DNA of 42,222 nucleotides from Bacteroidales bacterium (GTDB taxonomy: Bacteria; Bacteroidota; Bacteroidia; Bacteroidales; F082), in assembly GCA_017549605.1 (NCBI GenBank), contig JAFYUH010000064.1, positions 1-42,222 of the forward strand. Direction: 5' to 3'. Made by a program: the position numbers and the translations under genes. This document shows, piece after piece, positions 30,351 through 37,120 of this stretch (within the stretch, counting starts at the first letter, position 1; every line of letters begins with the position of its first letter). Under the pieces are notes generated by a model that worked only from the letters and a program-made list of their open reading frames with translations, was not told the DNA's origin and did not search any database.

Positions 30351-32348
30351 TTAGAAAATAAGTACGAAGCCGCCGCCCTTACTCATTTTCGCTTTGTAAA
30401 CATTGTTGTCAATATTAATGTTTTTCTTGACGTAATCTTCTGCGATTTTGTTTGCGTTCACGCCATCGCGAAACTCTGTTGCGTGTTGGCGTTTCAGTTC
30501 TAATTCGCTTAAATCGATTTCTATCTCACGTTCATCCCAGTTGGTGATGCCGCCCACATACCATCTGTCGCCGGAACGACGAGCGATGACAACGTATTCG
30601 CCTACTTTTCCGTCCAAGGCGATTGTCTCGTCCCATACTGTCGGAATCTCTGCTATATATTTGGCGCATTCTTCTTCGTCTCTGTAGCTGCTCGGACTGT
30701 CGCAGAGCATGTTGAATGGCGATTCGAAGATGACGTATTCTGCAAGTTGTCTGCATCGTGTGCCTTGGCTCATCGGTTCGCTCCACACGGCTCTGTAGTT
30801 ATCTCTGTTGGCATTACGCATAGCACCTTGAGTGTAATCCATTGGTCCTGCGAGCATTCTGATGAAAGGTATTGTGGTCTCGTAAGTCACGAGGTCCAGA
30901 TTCTGGTTCCATTTGACGTTTTCCAATCCGTAGACGCCTTCGAAGTTCAGGACGTTAGGGAATGTGCGGTTGAGCCCTGTTGGCTTGTATGCTCCGTGGA
31001 AGTCGATGAGGAGGTGATATCTAGCAGCGGTCTCGGCCATTCTGTAATAGAAGTTTACTGCTTTCTGGTCGTCTCTGTCGATGAAATCTACCTTGAATCC
31101 TTTGACTCCTAGTTTGGAATAGTATTTACATACTTCCTCCATGTCGCGGTCGATGGCGACATATCCAGCCCATAGTACAATGCCGACGCCTTTGGAATCA
31201 GCGTATTCAACTAAATCTATTATGTCGATTTCTGGTATTACATCAAACAGATCAGCCTTTTTGTTGACAGCCCAGCCTTCGTCTAAAATCACATATTCGA
31301 TGCCGTATTCTGAGGCGAAGTCGATGTAGTGTTTATAAGTGTCGTTGTTGATGCCTGATTCAAAGTCGACGTCTTTGATGTTCCAAGCGTTCCACCATTC
31401 CCAAGCTACTTTTCCAGGAGCGATCCAGCTGTTGTCTTCAATGCGTGAAGGTTCGGCAAGTCTGTAGACCATATCGTTGTTTGCCAGTTCGTTGTCTTCT
31501 TCAGAAATAATCATACATCTCCAAGGGAAGTTCTTTGTGCCATCCACCTTTGCAATGTAATTCTCACGTTCTTTAACAACATATTGCAACATGTTGTAAC
31601 CGCCTTGTTCTTCGACTTTTGGATAAGTGGCGTGTACGCCTTTGAGACTGTTTCTGTTATTCTTGTTTTTACTTAAATAAGTGCCAGGATAATCCTCTAA
31701 GTTTGCTTCAGTGATGACGACTTTTTTGTTGTCTTCCAGATTTATCAAAATAGGTAAGAAAGCGAGTCTGTCATCTTCCATTTTAGATATAGGTGAGATG
31801 GTATATACGTTTTCAAAAGAATTGAAAAACTGCTTGCTTGTCTTGTCACCATATCCGTTGCTTGCGTTGACGTAAGGAATGTAAGCAGTGTAGTCATTGT
31901 CGAAATTGTATGTTATATTTTCATTTGCAACAATGATAGGTTTAGGAAACTTGGTGCAGAAGCGATATGCGATGCCGTCGTCGTAAGCCCTGAACTGAAT
32001 GCTGTAATATCCTTTGAAGTTAAGTGTCAGTTCGTTGTAGTTGTTTTCGACATACTCTTTCTTGTAAAAGTCGGCTTTTATGGTTTCTTTGATGCTTTCA
32101 TTTTTTAAGCTTCTGATGATAGGAACGGCTCCTAGTACTTTGCCGTCGCTTAATTCCATAAAGATGGGAGAGTCGTTTATGATGACGGTGTTTTCGTGAT
32201 TTACGGAATATTTTAGAAAATCATCGTCTGCTGTTATTGTAACGTTAATTTTTTTTTGCGGAGATTCTAAATTATATGTCTTTTGTGAATAGGCTATATT
32301 TGAATTTATAATAAGTAAAAGACATATTATCAATAATTTAACTTTCAT
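30351..32348 (-). CDS. Glycoside hydrolase family 97, retaining-type active site
   Basis: This 665-residue periplasmic protein has signal peptide MKVKLLIICLLLIINSNIAY. An N-terminal beta-sandwich (about 25-290) is followed by a TIM barrel (about 310-560; GKVAWEWWNAWNIKDVDFES, EYGIEYVILDEGW) and a C-terminal beta domain. At GVKGFKVDFIDRDDQ, Asp421 occupies the place where inverting SusB has Gly. At DFHGAYKPTGLNRTFPN, Gly452 replaces SusB's base Glu. From my recollection of the family this is the retaining subgroup, whose studied member is an alpha-galactosidase. An alpha-galactosidase or related alpha-glycosidase is therefore likelier than an alpha-glucosidase. It stands alone with its own promoter (32383-32390), without susC/susD nearby. 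Confidence 0.9.
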   Translation of the reverse strand: MKVKLLIICLLLIINSNIAYSQKTYNLESPQKKINVTITADDDFLKYSVNHENTVIINDSPIFMELSDGKVLGAVPIIRSLKNESIKETIKADFYKKEYVENNYNELTLNFKGYYSIQFRAYDDGIAYRFCTKFPKPIIVANENITYNFDNDYTAYIPYVNASNGYGDKTSKQFFNSFENVYTISPISKMEDDRLAFLPILINLEDNKKVVITEANLEDYPGTYLSKNKNNRNSLKGVHATYPKVEEQGGYNMLQYVVKERENYIAKVDGTKNFPWRCMIISEEDNELANNDMVYRLAEPSRIEDNSWIAPGKVAWEWWNAWNIKDVDFESGINNDTYKHYIDFASEYGIEYVILDEGWAVNKKADLFDVIPEIDIIDLVEYADSKGVGIVLWAGYVAIDRDMEEVCKYYSKLGVKGFKVDFIDRDDQKAVNFYYRMAETAARYHLLIDFHGAYKPTGLNRTFPNVLNFEGVYGLENVKWNQNLDLVTYETTIPFIRMLAGPMDYTQGAMRNANRDNYRAVWSEPMSQGTRCRQLAEYVIFESPFNMLCDSPSSYRDEEECAKYIAEIPTVWDETIALDGKVGEYVVIARRSGDRWYVGGITNWDEREIEIDLSELELKRQHATEFRDGVNANKIAEDYVKKNINIDNNVYKAKMSKGGGFVLIF

Positions 32349-32382
32349 AATACTTATGCTGTTTTGTTTGTAAACTTTGTTT

Positions 32383-32390
32383 CAAAGATA
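32383..32390 (-). promoter_or_regulatory. -7 box (TATCTTTG) for the GH97 gene
   Basis: TATCTTTG on the minus strand, 34 nt before the ATG at 32348. Confidence 0.7.
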
Positions 32391-32426
32391 GGAAAAATAA
32401 TGTTTATTTGTTTAAGAAAAAATGCT

Positions 32427-32434
32427 TAATTTTG
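32427..32434 (+). promoter_or_regulatory. -7 box (TAATTTTG) for pepE
   Basis: TAATTTTG ends 21 nt before the ATG at 32456. It excludes the in-frame upstream start at 32408. Confidence 0.65.
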
Positions 32435-32455
32435 GCAAAACAAATAAATAAAAAT

Positions 32456-33217
32456 ATGAATCTTTTATTAATCAGTAATTCGACAAATTTTGGTGAGACA
32501 TATCTTGCTTGGCCAATGAGTCAGCTTGAGTCTTTCTGTGAAAAAAATAATCTTACATCAGACAGCAAAATAGTTTTTGTTCCTTTCGCAGGAGTATTTA
32601 TCAATGGTAATCCATATCCACAAAGCTACGATGCATATACAGCAAGAGTTAAAAAAGTTTTCGAGGAAAAATTAGGTCTTCGTAATTTTGTTTCTGTACA
32701 TGAGGTTGAAGATAAGATTCAGCTTGTAAACGAAGCGGCTTGTATCGTCGTCGGTGGTGGCAATACATTCCACCTCGTTGCAGAACTTCATAGATATGGT
32801 TTGATGGATGCTATTGCAGAAGCAGCAAGAAAAGGTACAGCTTACATCGGTTGGAGCGCTGGTTCAAACATCGCTTGTCCAACATTATGCACAACGAACG
32901 ATATGCCTATCGTACAGCCAGCATCATTCAAGACTTTGAACTTGGTTCCATTCCAAATCAACCCTCATTACCTTGATCCACATCCGGAAATCGACAAGAT
33001 GATCAAGCATGGCGGTGAGACACGTCAAGATCGTATCAACGAATATCTTGCTGTAAATCAAAATATGAAAGTCGTTGGCCTTCGCGAAGCTTCAGCGCTT
33101 TGGGTTACAGAAGACAAGGTCGTTTTGAAAGGCGGCAAGAAATTGGTAGTTTTCAAATATGGCGTTGAACCTATCGAACTTGAACCAAATTCAGACGTCA
33201 CACAATACGTTATGTAA
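32456..33217 (+). CDS. pepE: Peptidase S51, dipeptidase E (Asp-specific dipeptidase)
   Basis: This 253-residue cytosolic protein starts MNLLLISNSTNFGETYLAWP. It contains CIVVGGGNTFHLVAELHRYG, the nucleophile Ser134 in IGWSAGSNIACP, and His171 in FQINPHYLDPHP, both about 14 residues later than in the E. coli enzyme. PepE hydrolyses dipeptides with N-terminal aspartate; related S51 members act on cyanophycin dipeptides. The sequence fits PepE best. It is monocistronic with its own promoter and a strong terminator made of word repeats. Confidence 0.92.
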   Translation: MNLLLISNSTNFGETYLAWPMSQLESFCEKNNLTSDSKIVFVPFAGVFINGNPYPQSYDAYTARVKKVFEEKLGLRNFVSVHEVEDKIQLVNEAACIVVGGGNTFHLVAELHRYGLMDAIAEAARKGTAYIGWSAGSNIACPTLCTTNDMPIVQPASFKTLNLVPFQINPHYLDPHPEIDKMIKHGGETRQDRINEYLAVNQNMKVVGLREASALWVTEDKVVLKGGKKLVVFKYGVEPIELEPNSDVTQYVM

Positions 33218-33226
33218 TTGAAAATT

Positions 33227-33264
33227 GAAAGTTGAAAATTGAAAGATTTTCAACTTTCTTTTTT
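33227..33264 (+). terminator. Terminator of pepE made from 'ttgaaaattgaaag' words
   Basis: GAAAGTTGAAAAT (33227-33239), loop TGAAAG, then ATTTTCAACTTTC (33246-33258) form a perfect 13-bp stem followed by TTTTTT. The left side belongs to a TTGAAAATTGAAAG word repeat starting at the pepE stop. Confidence 0.85.
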
Positions 33265-33320
33265 AAAATTAAAACAAATGATAATATCTTGATGTTTAGG
33301 TGAGAAAAACATCAAGTATT

Positions 33321-33980
33321 ATGAAATCTAAATTATTATCCTTAACATTGTTTCTGGTCTTGAGCGGCAGTCTTTTAGCTCAGAGTGACGCCAAGGCGGA
33401 AAGAATGCAGCGTCGCGAAGCTCGCAGGGCTCGTCAGGCGGCAGAATTGGCACAGTCGCGTGCCGAGATGGTACAGTTGGTTAAAGATACGGCCTTTGTC
33501 TTGGAAGCCAACACCTTCATCGGTCCTTTCGGACAAGAATCACCAGTTACTTCATTCCAAAATTATTTTGCTATAATCAAAGACAAGATAGCAATTAGTA
33601 TTTCTTTTGATAATCCTCCAAGTTATATGTCAGGGTTTGCTTCAGCGCCGTTGTCTTGGTATGGTCCTGGCGTTCCTGGAGTAGGCCCAGGATATGGTGC
33701 TCCTGGATTTCCTGGTTGGAACTGGCAGTCGTGGGATACTCCTAACACACCAGCTACATTGACATCCTATGATGTGGATATGTCGGATCCGGAGGGACCA
33801 TTTGTTATTACTGGCGCCTTTAGGACTTGGACCGGAGTGATACCTGTTAACTTTAAGGTATATGTGCAGGCAAATGGAACAGGCAGGATAATTTTCTATT
33901 CTAATGACGGTGGACAAGTTACATTTACCGGCGATATAGTGTCACCTGAAAATGCTTCTACAATATATCCTTTGCCATAA
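33321..33980 (+). CDS. DUF4251 secreted protein
   Basis: This 219-residue protein starts MKSKLLSLTLFLVLSGSLLA (signal peptide; the upstream in-frame GTG at 33300 would weaken it). The N-terminus is a charged helix AERMQRREARRARQAAELAQ, followed by a beta-rich domain with FVLEANTFIGPFGQESPVTS FQNYFAI. This arrangement fits DUF4251, a periplasmic or surface family confined mostly to Bacteroidetes. A Gly/Pro/Trp-rich insert at about 112-140 (YGPGVPGVGPGYGAPGFPG) may be a flexible loop. No function is known. A T-tract terminator follows, and the gene appears monocistronic. Confidence 0.8.
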   Translation: MKSKLLSLTLFLVLSGSLLAQSDAKAERMQRREARRARQAAELAQSRAEMVQLVKDTAFVLEANTFIGPFGQESPVTSFQNYFAIIKDKIAISISFDNPPSYMSGFASAPLSWYGPGVPGVGPGYGAPGFPGWNWQSWDTPNTPATLTSYDVDMSDPEGPFVITGAFRTWTGVIPVNFKVYVQANGTGRIIFYSNDGGQVTFTGDIVSPENASTIYPLP

Positions 33981-34006
33981 TAAAATACTTGATAAACACT
34001 GCTTTT

Positions 34007-34047
34007 GGGGGAGTGAGCCTAAGTCGGTTCGCTCCTTGTTTTTTTTT
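34007..34047 (+). terminator. Terminator after the DUF4251 gene
   Basis: GGGGGAGTGAGCC, a short loop and GGTTCGCTCCTT form a stem of about 10 bp with wobbles, followed by a long T run (34038-34047). Confidence 0.8.
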
Positions 34048-34080
34048 ATTTTAAAAGTTTGTTTTTCTAAAAAATAGATT

Positions 34081-34088
34081 TAAATTTG
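34081..34088 (+). promoter_or_regulatory. -7 box (TAAATTTG) for the LPP20-like cluster
   Basis: TAAATTTG, 32 nt before the ATG at 34121. Confidence 0.6.
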
Positions 34089-34120
34089 CAAGCATAAAGG
34101 CATTAAATTATTTCCCTTAT

Positions 34121-35071
34121 ATGAGAAAGAATATTCTAGTTAAGTCATTGTTTTTGATATCATTTATGCTTGTGCAATTTGTTGGTTTATCACAAAAGCC
34201 ATATAAACTTGTAGAGCAAAGCGCCAAGGAAAAACCAAGTTGGACCAAAAGCAGTGATCCTTATCTTTTTCAGGCCATAAAAGCGCCTACTCTTGAAGAG
34301 GCCAAGAATATGGTCAAGTCAGACTTGCTTTCTCAAATAGCATCTTCAGTGGCATCTACAATCAGCGCAGATGTGACGGTTCGTAAAGATGAAAAAATTC
34401 AAGGAAATACAAATGAGTATAATGAGAGTGTTGAGATAGTGATAAACACTAAAGTGGCAAAGATGCCGGCTCTTCAAGGCATTAGCTTGGATAATGCTAA
34501 TATTTATTGGGAACGTTACATTAACAAGAAAACCAAAGAAACCTGTTATGATTATTATATGCTTTATCCTTTCTCATCATTTGAGTTACAAGAACTCATA
34601 GATGCCTATAACGCACAGGAAAAAGCTATAAATGATAAGATCGACAGCTATAGAGAAACTCTTGAAAGCATTGATAATATTGATGTTTTGGTGGAAAATA
34701 TTTCACAGATGGAGAGAATGAAAAAGGAACTTGCTGACGATAATGATAGATGCAATAGATTGAACGAAATCATAAGATTGTACGAAAAGACTGTAAAGAA
34801 CATATACGTTGAAGTGGTCGAAAATCACAATCGCAATAATATTGGTACTCTTGTTATCCAGCTTAAACATGATGGAAAAGTTATGAAGACCAAGACTTTG
34901 CCAAGCTTAAAAGGCGCTTGTGCAAGAGATTTTACCAAGAAACATGATGATGATAAGATAGTCGTTACATTTAATACTTACGATTGCTACGAACAGGATG
35001 ATAATTATGTTGAGGTTCGTTTTTCATTTGGAAAAGCTAGACTGAATAATAAGATATGTATTAAATTGTAA
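34121..35071 (+). CDS. Secreted LPP20/FlgO-like protein with central coiled coil
   Basis: This 316-residue protein has a signal peptide (MRKNILVKSLFLISFMLVQF VGLSQ). The N-terminal region after it, KPSWTKSSDPYLFQAIKAPT LEEAKNMVKSDLLSQIASSV, follows the LPP20/FlgO pattern: a Trp-containing start, then an amphipathic helix with regularly spaced Ala and Leu, then VTVRKDEK. Residues about 155-225 are a predicted coiled coil (LQELIDAYNAQEKAINDKID …). The C-terminal 80 residues look beta-rich (GTLVIQLKHDGKVMKTKTL). No lipobox was seen, so it is likely periplasmic. It opens a series of four small exported proteins, all with LPP20-like N-terminal character, followed by a P-type ATPase. The function is unknown. 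Confidence 0.7.
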   Translation: MRKNILVKSLFLISFMLVQFVGLSQKPYKLVEQSAKEKPSWTKSSDPYLFQAIKAPTLEEAKNMVKSDLLSQIASSVASTISADVTVRKDEKIQGNTNEYNESVEIVINTKVAKMPALQGISLDNANIYWERYINKKTKETCYDYYMLYPFSSFELQELIDAYNAQEKAINDKIDSYRETLESIDNIDVLVENISQMERMKKELADDNDRCNRLNEIIRLYEKTVKNIYVEVVENHNRNNIGTLVIQLKHDGKVMKTKTLPSLKGACARDFTKKHDDDKIVVTFNTYDCYEQDDNYVEVRFSFGKARLNNKICIKL

Positions 35072-35154
35072 TTTGAAGATATTGGGAAATTAATTTTAAA
35101 TAATATGCGGAAGCCGAAAAGCACAGAGTAGGCGTAAATTAAAAAATAAACAAA

Positions 35155-35700
35155 ATGAAAAAGATTTCTTTATTATTAGGTGTTGCACTTATGACATTGG
35201 TTATGGCTTCATGTGGTTCACAAAAACAAGTAGCATCAAATATGCCATGCCCAGATTGTAAATCAACAACAGAAGTGTTCCGTTATTTAGGTCAACATGT
35301 GGCAAGTAGTGATAGACAAATGCAACAAGCTCGTTCAATGGCTGCTAATGCAGCTCGCGCAGAATTGGCTGCACAAGTTAGCGCTACAGTTAAACGCGTT
35401 GTTGACAATTACACAAGTGAATATATCGCAGGTAATGAAAGCGATTTCAACCAAAGAGTACAAGATATCGCTCGTACAGTTGTTAACCAATTATTAGTTG
35501 GTACACCAGTTGTCTGTGAAGGTACAATGCCAGGAAGCACTCCAGGTAATACAATCTGCTTCGCATGTGTTGAATTAACAGGCAAATCTGTTTTAGAAGG
35601 TATCTCAAGCAAAATCGGCAATGATGAAAAGCTCAGAACAGACTTTGAATATGAAAAATTCAAAAAAGTTCTTGAAGAAGAAATGAGCAAATTACAATAA
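35155..35700 (+). CDS. LPP20-like lipoprotein
   Basis: This 181-residue lipoprotein starts MKKISLLLGVALMTLVMASC (lipobox VMASC). A Cys pair follows (CPDC). The LPP20-type helix is RQMQQARSMAANAARAELAA QVSATVKRVVDNY. Then come QRVQDIARTVVNQLLVGTPV and a beta-rich end (NTICFACVELTGKSVLEG). Proteins with this domain sit on the periplasmic side of the outer membrane in other bacteria. The gap of 83 nt before it contains no clear promoter box or terminator, so co-transcription with the gene at 34121 is possible. The next gene follows after 17 nt. Confidence 0.75.
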   Translation: MKKISLLLGVALMTLVMASCGSQKQVASNMPCPDCKSTTEVFRYLGQHVASSDRQMQQARSMAANAARAELAAQVSATVKRVVDNYTSEYIAGNESDFNQRVQDIARTVVNQLLVGTPVVCEGTMPGSTPGNTICFACVELTGKSVLEGISSKIGNDEKLRTDFEYEKFKKVLEEEMSKLQ

Positions 35701-35717
35701 TAGAATAGATAGAAAGT

Positions 35718-36635
35718 TTGAAAACACTATTAGTTTTATTACTTGTATTTAATTTAAATACGATGAAAGGTACGGGGAAGACATCTTCTCCCGTATCTTC
35801 TCATAATGAGTTGCCTGCATGGTTCCTTAATTGTGAATGTGTTAATATAGGAATATCAGATCCGACTACAGATACGGTGGTTGCCTACAGCCAGGCTGTT
35901 AAAAGAGCTCTCGCATTTTATGCCCTAAACCAAAAGATGGAACTTTCTTCCGTTTATGAGTATTATTATAACAACAATAAGTTGAATGATAATTATCACA
36001 ACCAAAAATCACATTGGATAGCAGAATTTGAAACCAAAATAGAGAATTTCTCCTATGAAGTGGAGAATGTGTTCCGTACTAAATACAATGAAACAATAGT
36101 TTCAATAAAAGTAATAGAAGATAAGACATCAGATGATATGCTTGATGTCAAAGGTTCATTTATGTATCATTATGATTACATAGATAATAAAACAGAATAT
36201 GGAGAAAAGCAATTGTTGTCTATTTCGATGGAGCAGGATTTTATTGAAGAAATCTTCTGGATGTCGACAATAGATAATCTTGATATAGTTAAGGTTACAT
36301 ATATCAATGAATTGCCGTTTAAGTTGAAACGCTCTATATGCAAATATAATGACTGTGGTCATGTCAACGATGATATGGTCTTTGTTGACAACAAATATGG
36401 ACTTTGGGATTGTTATATGGATTCGTTCTTGCAGGCAGTCTCTAATTTTGAACCGGAAGGCATTGTCTTGAAAAACTCAACAAGACAAATCACACAAGAA
36501 AATAATGGCGATTACGGAGATAAATCGCAAGATATAATGAGAAGAGTGATAAAGACAGATGTTTCGTGTTCTTTAAAATCACTTTCGTTTAAAAATGGTA
36601 TGTTGTACGCAGATTGGGAGATTGTGGAAAAATGA
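35718..36635 (+). CDS. Exported hypothetical protein (TTG start)
   Basis: The 305-residue product starts at TTG (35718). This start gives a proper hydrophobic signal sequence MKTLLVLLLVFNLNTMKG and sits 17 nt after the preceding stop. An internal ATG at codon 16 would lose the signal. The mature part starts with ELPAWFLNCECVNIGISDPT TDTVVAYSQAVKRALAFYAL, again the LPP20-like order of a Trp-containing motif followed by an Ala-rich helix. The rest is mixed alpha/beta without recognised motifs. Its last codon and stop overlap the next ATG (ATGA), suggesting translational coupling. The function is unknown. Confidence 0.7.
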   Translation: MKTLLVLLLVFNLNTMKGTGKTSSPVSSHNELPAWFLNCECVNIGISDPTTDTVVAYSQAVKRALAFYALNQKMELSSVYEYYYNNNKLNDNYHNQKSHWIAEFETKIENFSYEVENVFRTKYNETIVSIKVIEDKTSDDMLDVKGSFMYHYDYIDNKTEYGEKQLLSISMEQDFIEEIFWMSTIDNLDIVKVTYINELPFKLKRSICKYNDCGHVNDDMVFVDNKYGLWDCYMDSFLQAVSNFEPEGIVLKNSTRQITQENNGDYGDKSQDIMRRVIKTDVSCSLKSLSFKNGMLYADWEIVEK

Positions 36636-37111
36636 AAAAGGTATATATTTGTCTTCTGATATTGCTTTTCGCTGATGTCTTGAATGCTCAGAAAAACGAC
36701 TGTTCTGCTTACAAGTCGGATGATATGTATTTGAGATATACTGCAGTCGGATGTCAGGAAGTCGTAAATGGAAATCATTCAAAAGCAATAAACGAATCAA
36801 GAAAGATTGCCAACATAATTGCTGAAATAGAATTGTCGAAGATGGTGAACTCTACAGTATCAATGATTTCTGAACAGATGACATTGGGTAGTAGGGATTA
36901 CTTGGAGAAATATGTTGATACAGTACTGGTTTCTTCTTACAAGGTCTTTAATGGAATGAAAACAGTCTGTCAATCTGAAACGAAACTTGTTGATAAGACC
37001 TATTACACTTATGTTACAAAAGAGATAAGCTTTGATAATGTAAGTGAGATGTTGTTTTTTGAGGATGAGAAAACAAAAAAAGAGTTTAGAAAATTGATAA
37101 AGAAAAAATAG
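36632..37111 (+). CDS. Small exported LPP20-like protein
   Basis: This 159-residue protein starts MKKVYICLLILLFADVLNAQ, with the ATG overlapping the previous TGA. The mature part, SDDMYLRYTAVGCQEVVNGN HSKAINESRKIANIIAEIEL SKMVN, has the helix with spaced Ala/Ile seen in its neighbours. It is followed by a TYYTYVTKEISFDNV beta end, so it is a short version of the same fold. It is followed after 9 nt by the Ca2+ ATPase gene, so the two are probably co-transcribed. The role is unknown. Confidence 0.7.
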   Translation: MKKVYICLLILLFADVLNAQKNDCSAYKSDDMYLRYTAVGCQEVVNGNHSKAINESRKIANIIAEIELSKMVNSTVSMISEQMTLGSRDYLEKYVDTVLVSSYKVFNGMKTVCQSETKLVDKTYYTYVTKEISFDNVSEMLFFEDEKTKKEFRKLIKKK

Positions 37112-37120
37112 TTTTTTATT

